From NCBI GenBank assembly GCA_020536535.1, contig JAHLWZ010000822.1, positions 45,337-109,336 on the forward strand: a stretch of DNA of 64,000 bases, in the 5' to 3' direction. This DNA is from Pelomyxa schiedti. Taxonomy: Eukaryota; Evosea; Pelobiontida; Pelomyxidae. The notes under the pieces are model-generated. The model saw nothing but the letters and a program-made list of their open reading frames with translations, had not been told where the DNA came from and made no database searches. Below, one piece after another: positions 13,199 through 22,083 of the stretch. Position numbers and translations under genes: made by a program. Every line of letters starts with the position of its first letter. The stretch's first letter is position 1.

Positions 13199-16100
13199 TT
13201 ATGTGTGGTGGGCACCAAAAGAACGGAATTGGGTAACCATTGAGGGTGTGATTTGCGGTGGGTCCATTGCTGCGAGTGCTGCCTTGAAGTGTGATTCTTC
13301 AACCTAGTAAGGAGTTGTGTGAGTGCTCGAGTGAGTGACATAATAAATAGTTAATGTATGTTTCAGAAAACAGCAAACCTGTGTGGCCTCGAGGCTGCTC
13401 CGAATTGCAAGAATTGCTGCTGAACGGCAAAGCCCAGCAAGCTCAGCTCCACTGTAACCTTCTGTAATGACGGCCAGTTGGTGCAGGTCCACAGAGGGGC
13501 TGCATGGAGTTTTGGCCAGATGTATTTTCAGTATGGCTTCCCGGGACTGCAAGTCAGGTGGACCAACATACAGAACCCGGTCAATTCTGCCTGGCCGCAG
13601 TAGAGCTGCATCCTGGGGTTTGTTTTTTTTCAGTGATTTTTCCCGAGATACGCGAGTTGGTGTGTTACCACGAGGTCGGGTCTGTTTGTTGCGGCTACTA
13701 CTGCAACCCCCCTGAGTGTCTGAACACCGTCCATTTCAACCAGCATCTGGCTCATAATTCTATCATTTACAGCTGTAACTCCTCTTTCAGAACCAAACAT
13801 TCCATCCAGTTCATCCTTTAGAAATGGGAATTGAGAGGGAAGAAGGGCAAGCATACAAAAAAAAGGATGGAAGGTGCATTTTGCCTGGCCTTTTTAAACA
13901 CGTCGCTAATTGCCTTTTCTGATTCACCCACATATTTTTTAAGAAGCTGGAAAGTGAAGGTCAAAACTGGAAAGAAAAGGAAACATTTTTCACCTGTGGT
14001 CCTTTCACGGCAATGAAGTTAAGGTGTGACTCGGTGGCCAGAGCCTGAGCAAGTAAAGTTTTTGAACATCCTGGAGGCCCATAAAGAAGAACTCCAGAAG
14101 GAGGTTTTATTCCCATCCTCATGAATGCCTCTGCATGCTGTAATTTCACAACTGTGAAATGATAAGACAAAACAAAGAGAGAACCTTAATTGGCCAATCA
14201 ATAACTTCTGTCAACTGCTGTTTGATGGAATCATGGCCTCCGATATCACTCCATCTAACGTTGGGTACATCAATTAATACCTTGTGTCATTGAAATAAAT
14301 CGTAGGTGTTTATTCGGACAATTTCGCTACCTCACGCATGGCACTTGGGCGGATGATTGCTTTGCCTGCAATAAAGTCATCAAGTGTAACTTGAAGGGTA
14401 TTTTCCTTTGCGTCACGTGCTGCTTGTGCGTGGTCTAAAAGAGTAAATAGTAGTAAACGCAGGTGCTAAAGTTACTTTTTCTTCGTCTGATAGCGAACAT
14501 GGCAGCTTCATTACATAGAGCACGCAAATCGGCCCCAACAAACCCATGTGTACCTGCTGCTAATTGGACAATCTCGTCTGGTGTCAGGGTGTGGGGAGTA
14601 TCGTGCAATAACAGTTCAAGTATTGATTGACGTGCTCTTTTATTCGGAACACCTGGATAAAATTAGAGCCAACAATAAACTCCTAGTTTTTGCTACTGAT
14701 TTCAAGTTCGCGATCAAATCTTCCAGCTCTTCTAAGGGCTAGGTCAACAGTATCAAGCCTTTTAAGATGAGATAGAACAGCCCAAAGGGAGAAATAAACC
14801 TATTTGTAGTAGCAATGACAACTACTCTCGCTGCAGGCTTGACGCCATCCATCAGAGTGAGTAATGTGGAAACAACTCTTCTCTCAACTTCATTGGTCGC
14901 CTGCATTAGGACTCTTACTGGTAAGTATGAATGCTCACGTCACACCTGGTCACGTTTTGGGCAAAGGGAGTCAATTTCATCTAACAAAACTATTGAAGGT
15001 GCATTCTGTGCAGCAGAGGAGAAGATCGCTCGAAGCTAGTTCTCGTGTGAGAGAAAGAGACAATAAAAAGTGCAACTTTCGCCTCGCTTTCTCCAACATA
15101 TTTAGACATTGTTTCCGAGCCTGATACTGAAAATAGTTTCACACCACAGTGCACTGCAGTGGAATGTGCGAGCAAGGTTTTGCCAGTTCCAGGTGGCCCA
15201 TAGAGAAGAACACCTTTTGGTGGTCTAACACCTTGGAGAATCAGTGTCACAATCACTGGTAGACAACTTGCCTAGCTTAGGGAAGAGTTCGGAGTGAAGT
15301 AGAGGCATTTCAACAAGGTCCCGCATTACTTGAATTTCGTTATCCAGTCCTGCAATGGCAGAAAAAGCTGTAAGCTGTTCCCGGGACTGAGGGATCATAG
15401 GTGAGCCAGATGTTTGCTCTTGTGGATGCTGAGTTGCATTTGAGGGAGGGAGGTCCCCATCTGTAGTGATAGTGATGGTTGCATCTGGGAGTACAACAAA
15501 TGCTTGTTGTTCTCTAACATTTGTGAGAAACCTTTCACAAGTTTAAAAAAAGAAAATATAACTCAAAAGCGGGCAAAGAGTTTTCTATCCGGAACGGAAT
15601 CTTCTGTGCCAGAATAGGAACTGAGACCGTAGTCCCAGATTGAGGCAAGACTTGAGAATAAAGGGCAGCGCCAACAAAATCACCAATCGGGGTATCCTTC
15701 AATCTATCTTGATCGTTTTACAAAGTGAAAGGGAAAAAAAAGAAGGGTGGGAAAAAAAAAACCGTGCTAATACCAGGTAATTCGCGAAGAGGTTTTGCCG
15801 TCAATGAAAAGGAGTAACAAGGTGGATACGCAAGAAGCTCAACCAAAGCATGCTCACCAGGAGTGATATCACACTTGACACAAGTAGCAATGTCCATGGA
15901 TATGCCTTGTGTAAACACCGCATGAGTGAGTTTTATTCTCTTGCACTGGCACTATCTAGCAACAACAAAAAAAAAAAAAAGGGAGAAACAAATTCCGCAG
16001 TGGAGAATGAACATTGCCACTAATGAAACAAATGCAATGGATACAATTTTGAGTCAGCCAATTCCCACAAGCAACAGGAACCACAACACTGGATCCAGAC

Positions 16101-16597
16101 CAAGAACATCCACCACCTCCACTACCATCCCCATCATCACAACCACCACCACCACGTCTGCTGGATTTCGAACCGGCGCCGCCGCCGGGAAACGAACCCC
16201 TGACCTCCAGCATGTCCCCGTACCCCACCCTCATCCGCGCCATCGTCGCTGGGTGAATTATGGCTACGCCCGATGGGTCGTCGGGCCTTGCTATTTTGAC
16301 CTCTAGTTTGGTGCTGCTTTGCTGCTGCTCCTGTTGTTGTTGGTCGAGAGCATGTTTGTTTGAAGAAGAAGAAGAAGAGGACCGCGACGGGGAGGCGTGG
16401 TTGTTGCTTATGCGAGGAGATGACGCAGAGGAAGTGTGGGAGGACTTGGGGGCAGGGAAGGAGCTCGGAGACGGGGGAGTCGACGGAACGCGCGTCGACT
16501 TGGATGTGGGCAGTCCCGCGCCTCGCGAATGAGACGGCGGCGGGGACGAGGGCAAGTGCGGCGACGACGAAGAAGACGGCGAACGCCGAGGTTTCAT
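13199..16597 (-). CDS. AFG2/SPATA5-like double AAA ATPase
   Basis: This multi-exon gene starts at the ATG at 16597 (MKPRRSPSS). A Ser/Pro/Gln-rich head is followed by an N-domain stretch (EVKIARPDD, then [12 protein letters not shown]), joined to [11 protein letters not shown]. The D1 AAA domain has Walker A GPPGTGKT and Walker B IVLLDEID. The D2 domain has Walker A GPPGCSKT, the form typical of the AFG2/SPATA5 branch rather than Cdc48. The last exon (ending at 13199) encodes HFKAALAAM and ends SFGAHHT, in line with the AAA C-terminal helix. AFG2 (Drg1) hexamers release Rlp24 from pre-60S ribosomes in the cytoplasm; that role is taken from the family. Many exons are short. The junction between the N-terminal exon and the next (near 15990/15945) is my least certain. 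Only 37 bp separate its stop from the A1 start codon downstream. Confidence 0.85.
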
Positions 16598-17020
16598 CAA
16601 ATTGAACAGATTACCAAAATCCCAAACCAGCACACCCTGTGTTATACCGAAAAATGTATTAGAAAGGAACATGCTCGATGCAATTAGCAACAAAGTGGAG
16701 CCGCCTTGGAACTGGTGTATCCAAAAATGCTACCAAACATGTTTCTTTTTCCCCCGTGTGAACAAATGCAGTCTATACATCCATATCCCTCAAACCGAAT
16801 CACTCAACTCATGTATTCTCCCTGTAGTGTGTCGATTGGCGAGTGGTGCTCTACTTTGGTTAGTGGAACTATATAATTAGAATTACTAGTTCCTACAACT
16901 GGTTTCTATTTTTGGTTTTTTGGGCCAAGTTCCATCAACCGCCTGCCAAGTTGTCACCACAAGCACAAAAACTCACATAAAAAAAGCCTAAACAACACAC
17001 ACCAAAAAACACATTTCCGG
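16598..17020. promoter_or_regulatory. Divergent intergenic region between AFG2-like gene and metzincin
   Basis: About 420 bp separate the start codons of two divergent genes, so both promoters should be here. The part before 17021 is A/C-rich and looks like a 5' leader. A plus-strand open frame at 16602-16880 has no domain signature. I see no clear TATA box. Confidence 0.4.
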
Positions 17021-18088
17021 ATGAGCCGGCGTGAACCTGAACGACGACAACGAGAGAACCAACGTGCACGTGCACGCGAACGTTGCTTGACAGAGGATGC
17101 AGCACTTGTTATAGACACTGATCCAGCATTCAGCACTTGGCCAATTGCAACTGTGAGAAACCTTACATACTTTATTCACCAAGGTACTACAAATTGCAGC
17201 GCGGAAGCGTTCTCACAGGCCTGTGCCAAATGGGAATCTGTCTGTGGGGTGGCATTCAAACCTGTGACGACAGTGCAAGAAGCTATGTTTGATATTAGGG
17301 ATGCTTCTCTGTATGAGGAGACACAAAGTAACAACACAGTCTTCTCACAGTCATTCTTTCCTGGTGACCCATCGGCGCACACTGTGGTGTGTTACAATAA
17401 AATGAATACACTAGCTCCTGGACTAGCTGTTTCTGTTTTCGCACATGAGCTTGGTCATATCTTGGGCTGGAGACATGAGCATATTAGGGATGCTGATGCT
17501 GCTACAAATAGGGGGGAGGCACATACGCCAACATGTGTTGATGTAACACCATATGACAGAAACTCTATAATGCACTATGATAAAATCCTTGGTGATATTG
17601 CTATGGGGCTGGTTTCAGAAATTAGTACTTATGATGCTCAAGGAGCCCGAGCTGTCTATGGTGCTCCTATTCGTTTCTCCCAAAGATCAATGTCGATAGA
17701 AGAAGCAAAGACCCTATGGGCACAAGACCCTAACGTGGATCGTGTACAGGTGCACCCTTGCCCATGTCAATGGAGGCCAGCTGGTGGAGCCCCACACCCA
17801 TGCCCCCTCAAGTCAAGCATATCAACACCGACAATGCTGTACACACGTGTGCAGCTCTCGCAGGTTCCCTCGACATGCTGCATTACGCCATCATTCCGCA
17901 GAGACACACTGTGCCCAAAAACAGGGTGTGACAATGGTGGCACACAAGGAGGATGGTGTGCCACCATAATGCCTGATGGTACATACCACTGCTTGCATTG
18001 CTGGTGCCACCGCAGGCCACATTTTACTGGTGCCTTTGAACCTTGTACTAAAACAGTGCACCAGTGCACTGTATGGGTTAGACTCTAA
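17021..18088 (+). CDS. Metzincin-type zinc metalloprotease
   Basis: This single-exon frame gives 355 residues from the ATG at 17021. The zinc site is HELGHILGWRHEH near residues 142-154, matching HExxHxxGxxH exactly, followed about 40 residues later by a Met-turn SIMHY. Upstream blocks (LTYFIHQG, then ACAKWESVCGVAF) resemble the matrixin/astacin ZnMc fold. The catalytic Glu is in the HE pair, and the three His bind zinc. The C-terminal part after about residue 245 is Cys-rich, with an NGGTQGGWC block that could form a small disulfide module. Metzincins are normally secreted, but this N-terminus is basic (MSRREPERRQRE) and has no signal peptide. A missed 5' exon or a truly intracellular enzyme are both possible. 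There is no obvious Cys-switch propeptide. Confidence 0.85.
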   Translation: MSRREPERRQRENQRARARERCLTEDAALVIDTDPAFSTWPIATVRNLTYFIHQGTTNCSAEAFSQACAKWESVCGVAFKPVTTVQEAMFDIRDASLYEETQSNNTVFSQSFFPGDPSAHTVVCYNKMNTLAPGLAVSVFAHELGHILGWRHEHIRDADAATNRGEAHTPTCVDVTPYDRNSIMHYDKILGDIAMGLVSEISTYDAQGARAVYGAPIRFSQRSMSIEEAKTLWAQDPNVDRVQVHPCPCQWRPAGGAPHPCPLKSSISTPTMLYTRVQLSQVPSTCCITPSFRRDTLCPKTGCDNGGTQGGWCATIMPDGTYHCLHCWCHRRPHFTGAFEPCTKTVHQCTVWVRL

Positions 18089-19222
18089 CAATCCCGCAAT
18101 CCCAGGTGTAAAAAGGGGTTAAAAGAAAAGAAACTTCCAAATTCATCATTTTGTGTTAGTCTTACAGTAAGCGACCTTACTAAAAATCGTAAACCGGCTG
18201 CGGTGAAGTACACACCACTTCTGATTTGTGTGGTGACACTTCTTTTTGAGAGCATGCCTTGCACTATGGATAATGTTCAATTGAAATTCTAAAGTTGGGT
18301 TAGGAGATCAAAAACACGAACCAACAAAAACAAACGGTTTTGCCGGTATTGTCAGTGGGGGGTGCACACTCAACAACAACAACACAACTGCAACAAGTGA
18401 CCATGAACATGACGCAAGAGAGATTACCATTGAATTCCAAAAAGAATGGATGCACACAAACACGAGCCCCAGCCCCGAGACTGGATATTTTCTTCACTCA
18501 ACTCCGTAGGCTCATTGCATACACAATACACACGTTGGAATGGAGTCTCAGCAGAATTCCCCAACGCACGCACAATCTGCAATCACGCTTCCGTAGCGCT
18601 GACAGCCTCATCGTCAACCCAAAACCACAGCGAATCTCCACCCGCAACAATGTCCAACAACAGCAACCAGCCAATGGAGTCTCCAGGTACGCCACCACCG
18701 AGGTCGATCTCGCACCGTTGCATGGCATTTGTATGTGTACAGCGACAGCAACAGCCGCACTGCACACCTCCACGTCACGTCGTTGAGGGGAAACCAGAAG
18801 TAGAATGAGAAGGTGCCTCAAGCGTTACTGGCCTGCTGTGTCCTGCTTTATGTGAGGAATCGAGTCACACTCAGAACATGTGAGGTCGATAAAAAAAATG
18901 TCCACCGAAACAGCACCCGAAATTGGTAACAAGAGAACGGGCGGCACCCATAAGTCTGAACCAGCACCCCAACAACAACAGCCACAACCAACAGCGGCAC
19001 CCATTTATCTGGAATTTACTTGCTTTTAGAGAGATGTGCAATTTTTCTTTGTGTTTCCTTTGTGTTCCAAGCCTGGTTTGCTCTGAATTGTTCTAAAAAA
19101 TTCGTTTTGGTGAATTGGAGTCTTGTTGTCAGTGGTGGGTGGAGGGAAAAATCTCCTCTTTTGGATTTAGCTGGCCCAAAGGGTGGACCAGAAACTGCAA
19201 GGGTGTCTGACATCTCATCGAA
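18089..19222. other. Gene-poor stretch with one tiny possible ORF
   Basis: More than 1.1 kb lie between the metzincin and A2. Frames at 18340-18808 overlap each other and look like chance. At 18898-19029 a 43-residue plus-strand ORF starts MSTETAPEIGNK and contains PQQQQPQP. Its composition resembles the N-termini of other genes here, so it could be a first exon or a gene remnant. A second ATG near 18650 opens MSNNSNQPMESPG just before a GTACG donor-like site. I cannot join either to a downstream exon. The right end probably holds the 3' UTR of A2. Confidence 0.3.
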
Positions 19223-20461
19223 TCAATACTGATTCCAGTATGCATTTGATGAATCCCACGAAAGAAAGGTGCTCGGCAATGGCGCTGCGAACTTCCCAAC
19301 ACGAAACCCGGTGGGGCCATCATGCACTGTGATCAGTATCTCAGTGGCATTTATGTCAGCCACAGGCCGCTGTGTCGTTGAGGCAATGAGGCCTGATTGT
19401 GTGCTGGGCCGTGCCCATGTACAGGGTACTGAAAGTGAAGGTGCAGTTAGGTTGTTTCCTGTGTGGTAGACGTGGAACTGGCCTGAATTTGGTGTAGTAG
19501 TTGAATAAACAAAGGCGTGACTCGACCCAATCGGTATGACCAAACATCGCTTTGGAAATGCAAGTATCTTCTGAGTGGCGCAGTCAACAAGACAGTAAGC
19601 CATAGAGGGATGAAAATTATCCAGTGTGCACAGGGAACCGCCAGTCAACCACATGTAGCCCTCTGGCAGGCAGCAACCGCACATAACTTTAGATGTCACA
19701 ACCAGATGTTGTGTGCCGCAGCTGGCATCCAAATCCGCGAATATGATGCAGCCAAAACCAGTGCTTTCACTAGTAGTACACATAATTACGACATCATCGC
19801 ATATAGGTGAGAACTCGGCTCTGGCCGCCTCCACACCAAAGGAAACATCCCGGAAGTATGTGGGACTCTCACTTGGTACCTTCCACACACAAATCTCATT
19901 CCCCAAAGCGCACCTCACAATCCACCTCCTGTTGCACCTCAGAGTAAACACTCGCGAGTCCAATGACCCCCCAATGTAAAGCCGCGTTTTCGCGGGATCC
20001 TTCGGGTTCTTTGCATCCAGTGACTCCACGGCCATGTCGCGAACATCGCTGTAATAGAACCTCGTGCCCCGGGCGTCGTCGGTGTGATGGGCGCACAGGA
20101 CCCGCTTGTGGCCAAGGCACCCGCACACCATTGTGTCAGTCCCACAGGTCATCCAGTAATTCTCCACCACCCCCAGAGTAAGTGACACGCTCACAAAAAG
20201 GTATTGCTGCCGCCCGGTGCCCTCGGGGTCGCTTATGGGAAGCCTGAAAACCGCCTCCCGCGACGGCCTCAGCACCCAGTCCTCCGCCCACGCCCTCACA
20301 ATAGCAGCAGATTGACACCACTGAACCATCGACTCGGCCGGCGAGCGGTGGCCACTGCGTGAAGACGCAGGTCTCCTGGCAACAACGGGTGCACAGCATA
20401 CTGCCAGCACTTGTGACTTCGCTGTCACTGTGCCAGAGGTTTTGCCTTGGCGTTGTCCCAT
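19223..20461 (-). CDS. Lineage-specific family A, member A2 (propeller-like)
   Basis: This single-exon frame gives 412 residues from the ATG at 20461 (MGQRQGKTSG). It is a clear paralogue of A1: shared blocks run the whole length (AVCCAPV, VRAWAEDWVLRP, AVFRLP, CNRRWIV, VWKVP, AEFSPICDDVVI, SHAFV, HTGNNLTAPSLSVPC). The first 60 residues are Arg/Ser-rich and vary between copies, and the core is conserved. The many short beta-like segments suggest a propeller or similar fold, by inference. No signal peptide or membrane span is visible. The function is unknown. It is the middle of three family members in about 10 kb, all on the minus strand, with the AFG2-like and metzincin genes between A1 and A2. 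Confidence 0.8.
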   Translation of the reverse strand: MGQRQGKTSGTVTAKSQVLAVCCAPVVARRPASSRSGHRSPAESMVQWCQSAAIVRAWAEDWVLRPSREAVFRLPISDPEGTGRQQYLFVSVSLTLGVVENYWMTCGTDTMVCGCLGHKRVLCAHHTDDARGTRFYYSDVRDMAVESLDAKNPKDPAKTRLYIGGSLDSRVFTLRCNRRWIVRCALGNEICVWKVPSESPTYFRDVSFGVEAARAEFSPICDDVVIMCTTSESTGFGCIIFADLDASCGTQHLVVTSKVMCGCCLPEGYMWLTGGSLCTLDNFHPSMAYCLVDCATQKILAFPKRCLVIPIGSSHAFVYSTTTPNSGQFHVYHTGNNLTAPSLSVPCTWARPSTQSGLIASTTQRPVADINATEILITVHDGPTGFRVGKFAAPLPSTFLSWDSSNAYWNQY

Positions 20462-20717
20462 CTCTCCCTTAAAATTTTTTCAAGTGGCTGAATAATCAAC
20501 AGACCGGGATGCAGGGTTGTTATTTCAAGTAAGTACTTGTTGATCTGGGTTTTACTAAACAAGCACCATCAAGTCTTGAAACAACCCTGCGGTAATTATC
20601 GTTATCGTCACTCAGGATCGGCGGTCTGCCAAGTGTTAAAAAAACAGTCATATCTTTTGCTTTCTTGGGCCAGTTTTATCAGGTACTGATATTCTTTGTC
20701 TTGTGTGGTGTATTACA

Positions 20718-21983
20718 TTAGTACAAGAAGGAGGAATGGTGGTCCAGTCGCGAAAAAGGTCTGAACAATTTGAAGGTCATGATATCTGCACCTGAGTGCT
20801 CATCTTTCACGTGAATTTCAGTTCTGGTGTGTTTAATCTCAAAGATAAGTCCACCTTCAAAGAAAGTTTCACTCTCTAAGTGTGTGCTTCCTGCCTTCAA
20901 TGGCTCCATTGGATTGTCATTGACATCCCAGACCTCAGAGAAACCGTGAGTGATAACACAAAACTGTGATTTGCTGAGCTGTGTCTCCACCTGAAGGCGT
21001 TTAAAATATGGAGTTGTAGTAGTCACCATTTGAACATTTCCGGTGCCTTCCTCAATGATTACAACAACAGGATTCCTGCCTTTAAGTCTACGGTAGCAAG
21101 GTAGAGCACAAACAAATGAGTGGGTTCCACTCTCCTTTGTCAGTACAAGGTAGTAACCAAGCTGCAGTAGTGGGTCAAAAAAGGAAGGGGTCGCATAAGT
21201 AACGCCGCCAATATGAGGTGCTGTTGAGCTCAGCACGGCTAGTGTGTTGGTATCAATTGTTTGAGCGAGGTCCACAATAACAAACTGGCAGGTAACCGAG
21301 CACAAACCGGCTTTATGGAAGCAGAATGAAATACGGTCTTCTTCACTTCTGCAGAACGAGAGAATACAGGTGTTCCAATCGCCTTTTATCTGATCACAAA
21401 TTGGCACAACACTTACCTTCGCAGTCGCTCCGGGAATAAGTTTTTGCTGTGGGAGCTGAACAACTGTGATTTCTTTCCTTACTTGATCGCAGTTCACAAA
21501 CCACTTCCCGTTCGTACGGGAATTTGTCCCGTCCTCGTCCTCGCGCCGGCGAAACAAAGGCGACCTCTCGCCCGTCACTCTGTCCCACAATTGATACAGC
21601 TTACACGCCTCTTCCTCGCCCTCCTTCTCTTGCACACCCGCTTTGGAGGCGGCGAGCAAATACCGCCGGCTGGCGCACGCCAGCTCCTCCTCCTCGCCCC
21701 GGCGCGTCCACCACGCCGCGGGGTGCGTGACCGACAGGAGCAGCGGCGAGAGGCCAAAGGCGAGCAGCACCGAGTACCGCGGGTTGCGCCACCGCAGGCA
21801 GAAGAGCCTGGCGGAGCCGGCCTCCGCCGTCGCCCAGCACCACACGAGCCTCACGGCCGCCGCGCCGGTGCTGTCTGGCAGGCGCAACAATGGGCAGCCG
21901 AGGCCGCACCTCGGGTGGGTGCCTGCTGCCAAGGCCAAGATCTGCTCGCGCAGCGTAGGGGCCGAGGGACACGCGACTACCAC
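20718..21983 (-). CDS. Family A, divergent member A3, 5' end unresolved
   Basis: This 421-codon open frame is related in layout to A1 and A2. It has GKWFVNCDQV where they have CNRRWIV, a VVPICDQ block where they have SPICDDVVI, and VIVDLAQ where they have the FIDLAE block. It differs in the N-terminal third, which reads LREQILALAAGTHPRCG and LRLPDSTGAA. That part is a helical, Arg/Ala/Leu-rich segment encoded by very GC-rich DNA. No in-frame ATG exists at or upstream of 21983 before a stop codon, and the minus strand has no ATG between 21984 and 22084. Therefore the start must come from a spliced upstream exon or a non-AUG codon, or the copy is broken. It faces the Gln/Pro-rich gene head to head with about 100 bp between them. 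Confidence 0.6.
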   Translation of the reverse strand: MVVACPSAPTLREQILALAAGTHPRCGLGCPLLRLPDSTGAAAVRLVWCWATAEAGSARLFCLRWRNPRYSVLLAFGLSPLLLSVTHPAAWWTRRGEEEELACASRRYLLAASKAGVQEKEGEEEACKLYQLWDRVTGERSPLFRRREDEDGTNSRTNGKWFVNCDQVRKEITVVQLPQQKLIPGATAKVSVVPICDQIKGDWNTCILSFCRSEEDRISFCFHKAGLCSVTCQFVIVDLAQTIDTNTLAVLSSTAPHIGGVTYATPSFFDPLLQLGYYLVLTKESGTHSFVCALPCYRRLKGRNPVVVIIEEGTGNVQMVTTTTPYFKRLQVETQLSKSQFCVITHGFSEVWDVNDNPMEPLKAGSTHLESETFFEGGLIFEIKHTRTEIHVKDEHSGADIMTFKLFRPFSRLDHHSSFLY

Positions 21984-22083
21984 GTGATTACAGGGGCAGC
22001 GTACTCGCCAGCTGTTCTGTTGCGCCGTCCTTCAAATCGGTAGGCGAAGAAAAGAGAGACAAAAAAAATTGATTGCACACTAG

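Noticed and set aside
13162-13341. A 60-codon N-terminal extension of A1
   Set aside because: It overlaps the last coding exon of the AFG2-like gene in another frame, and paralogue A2 begins at the shorter start.
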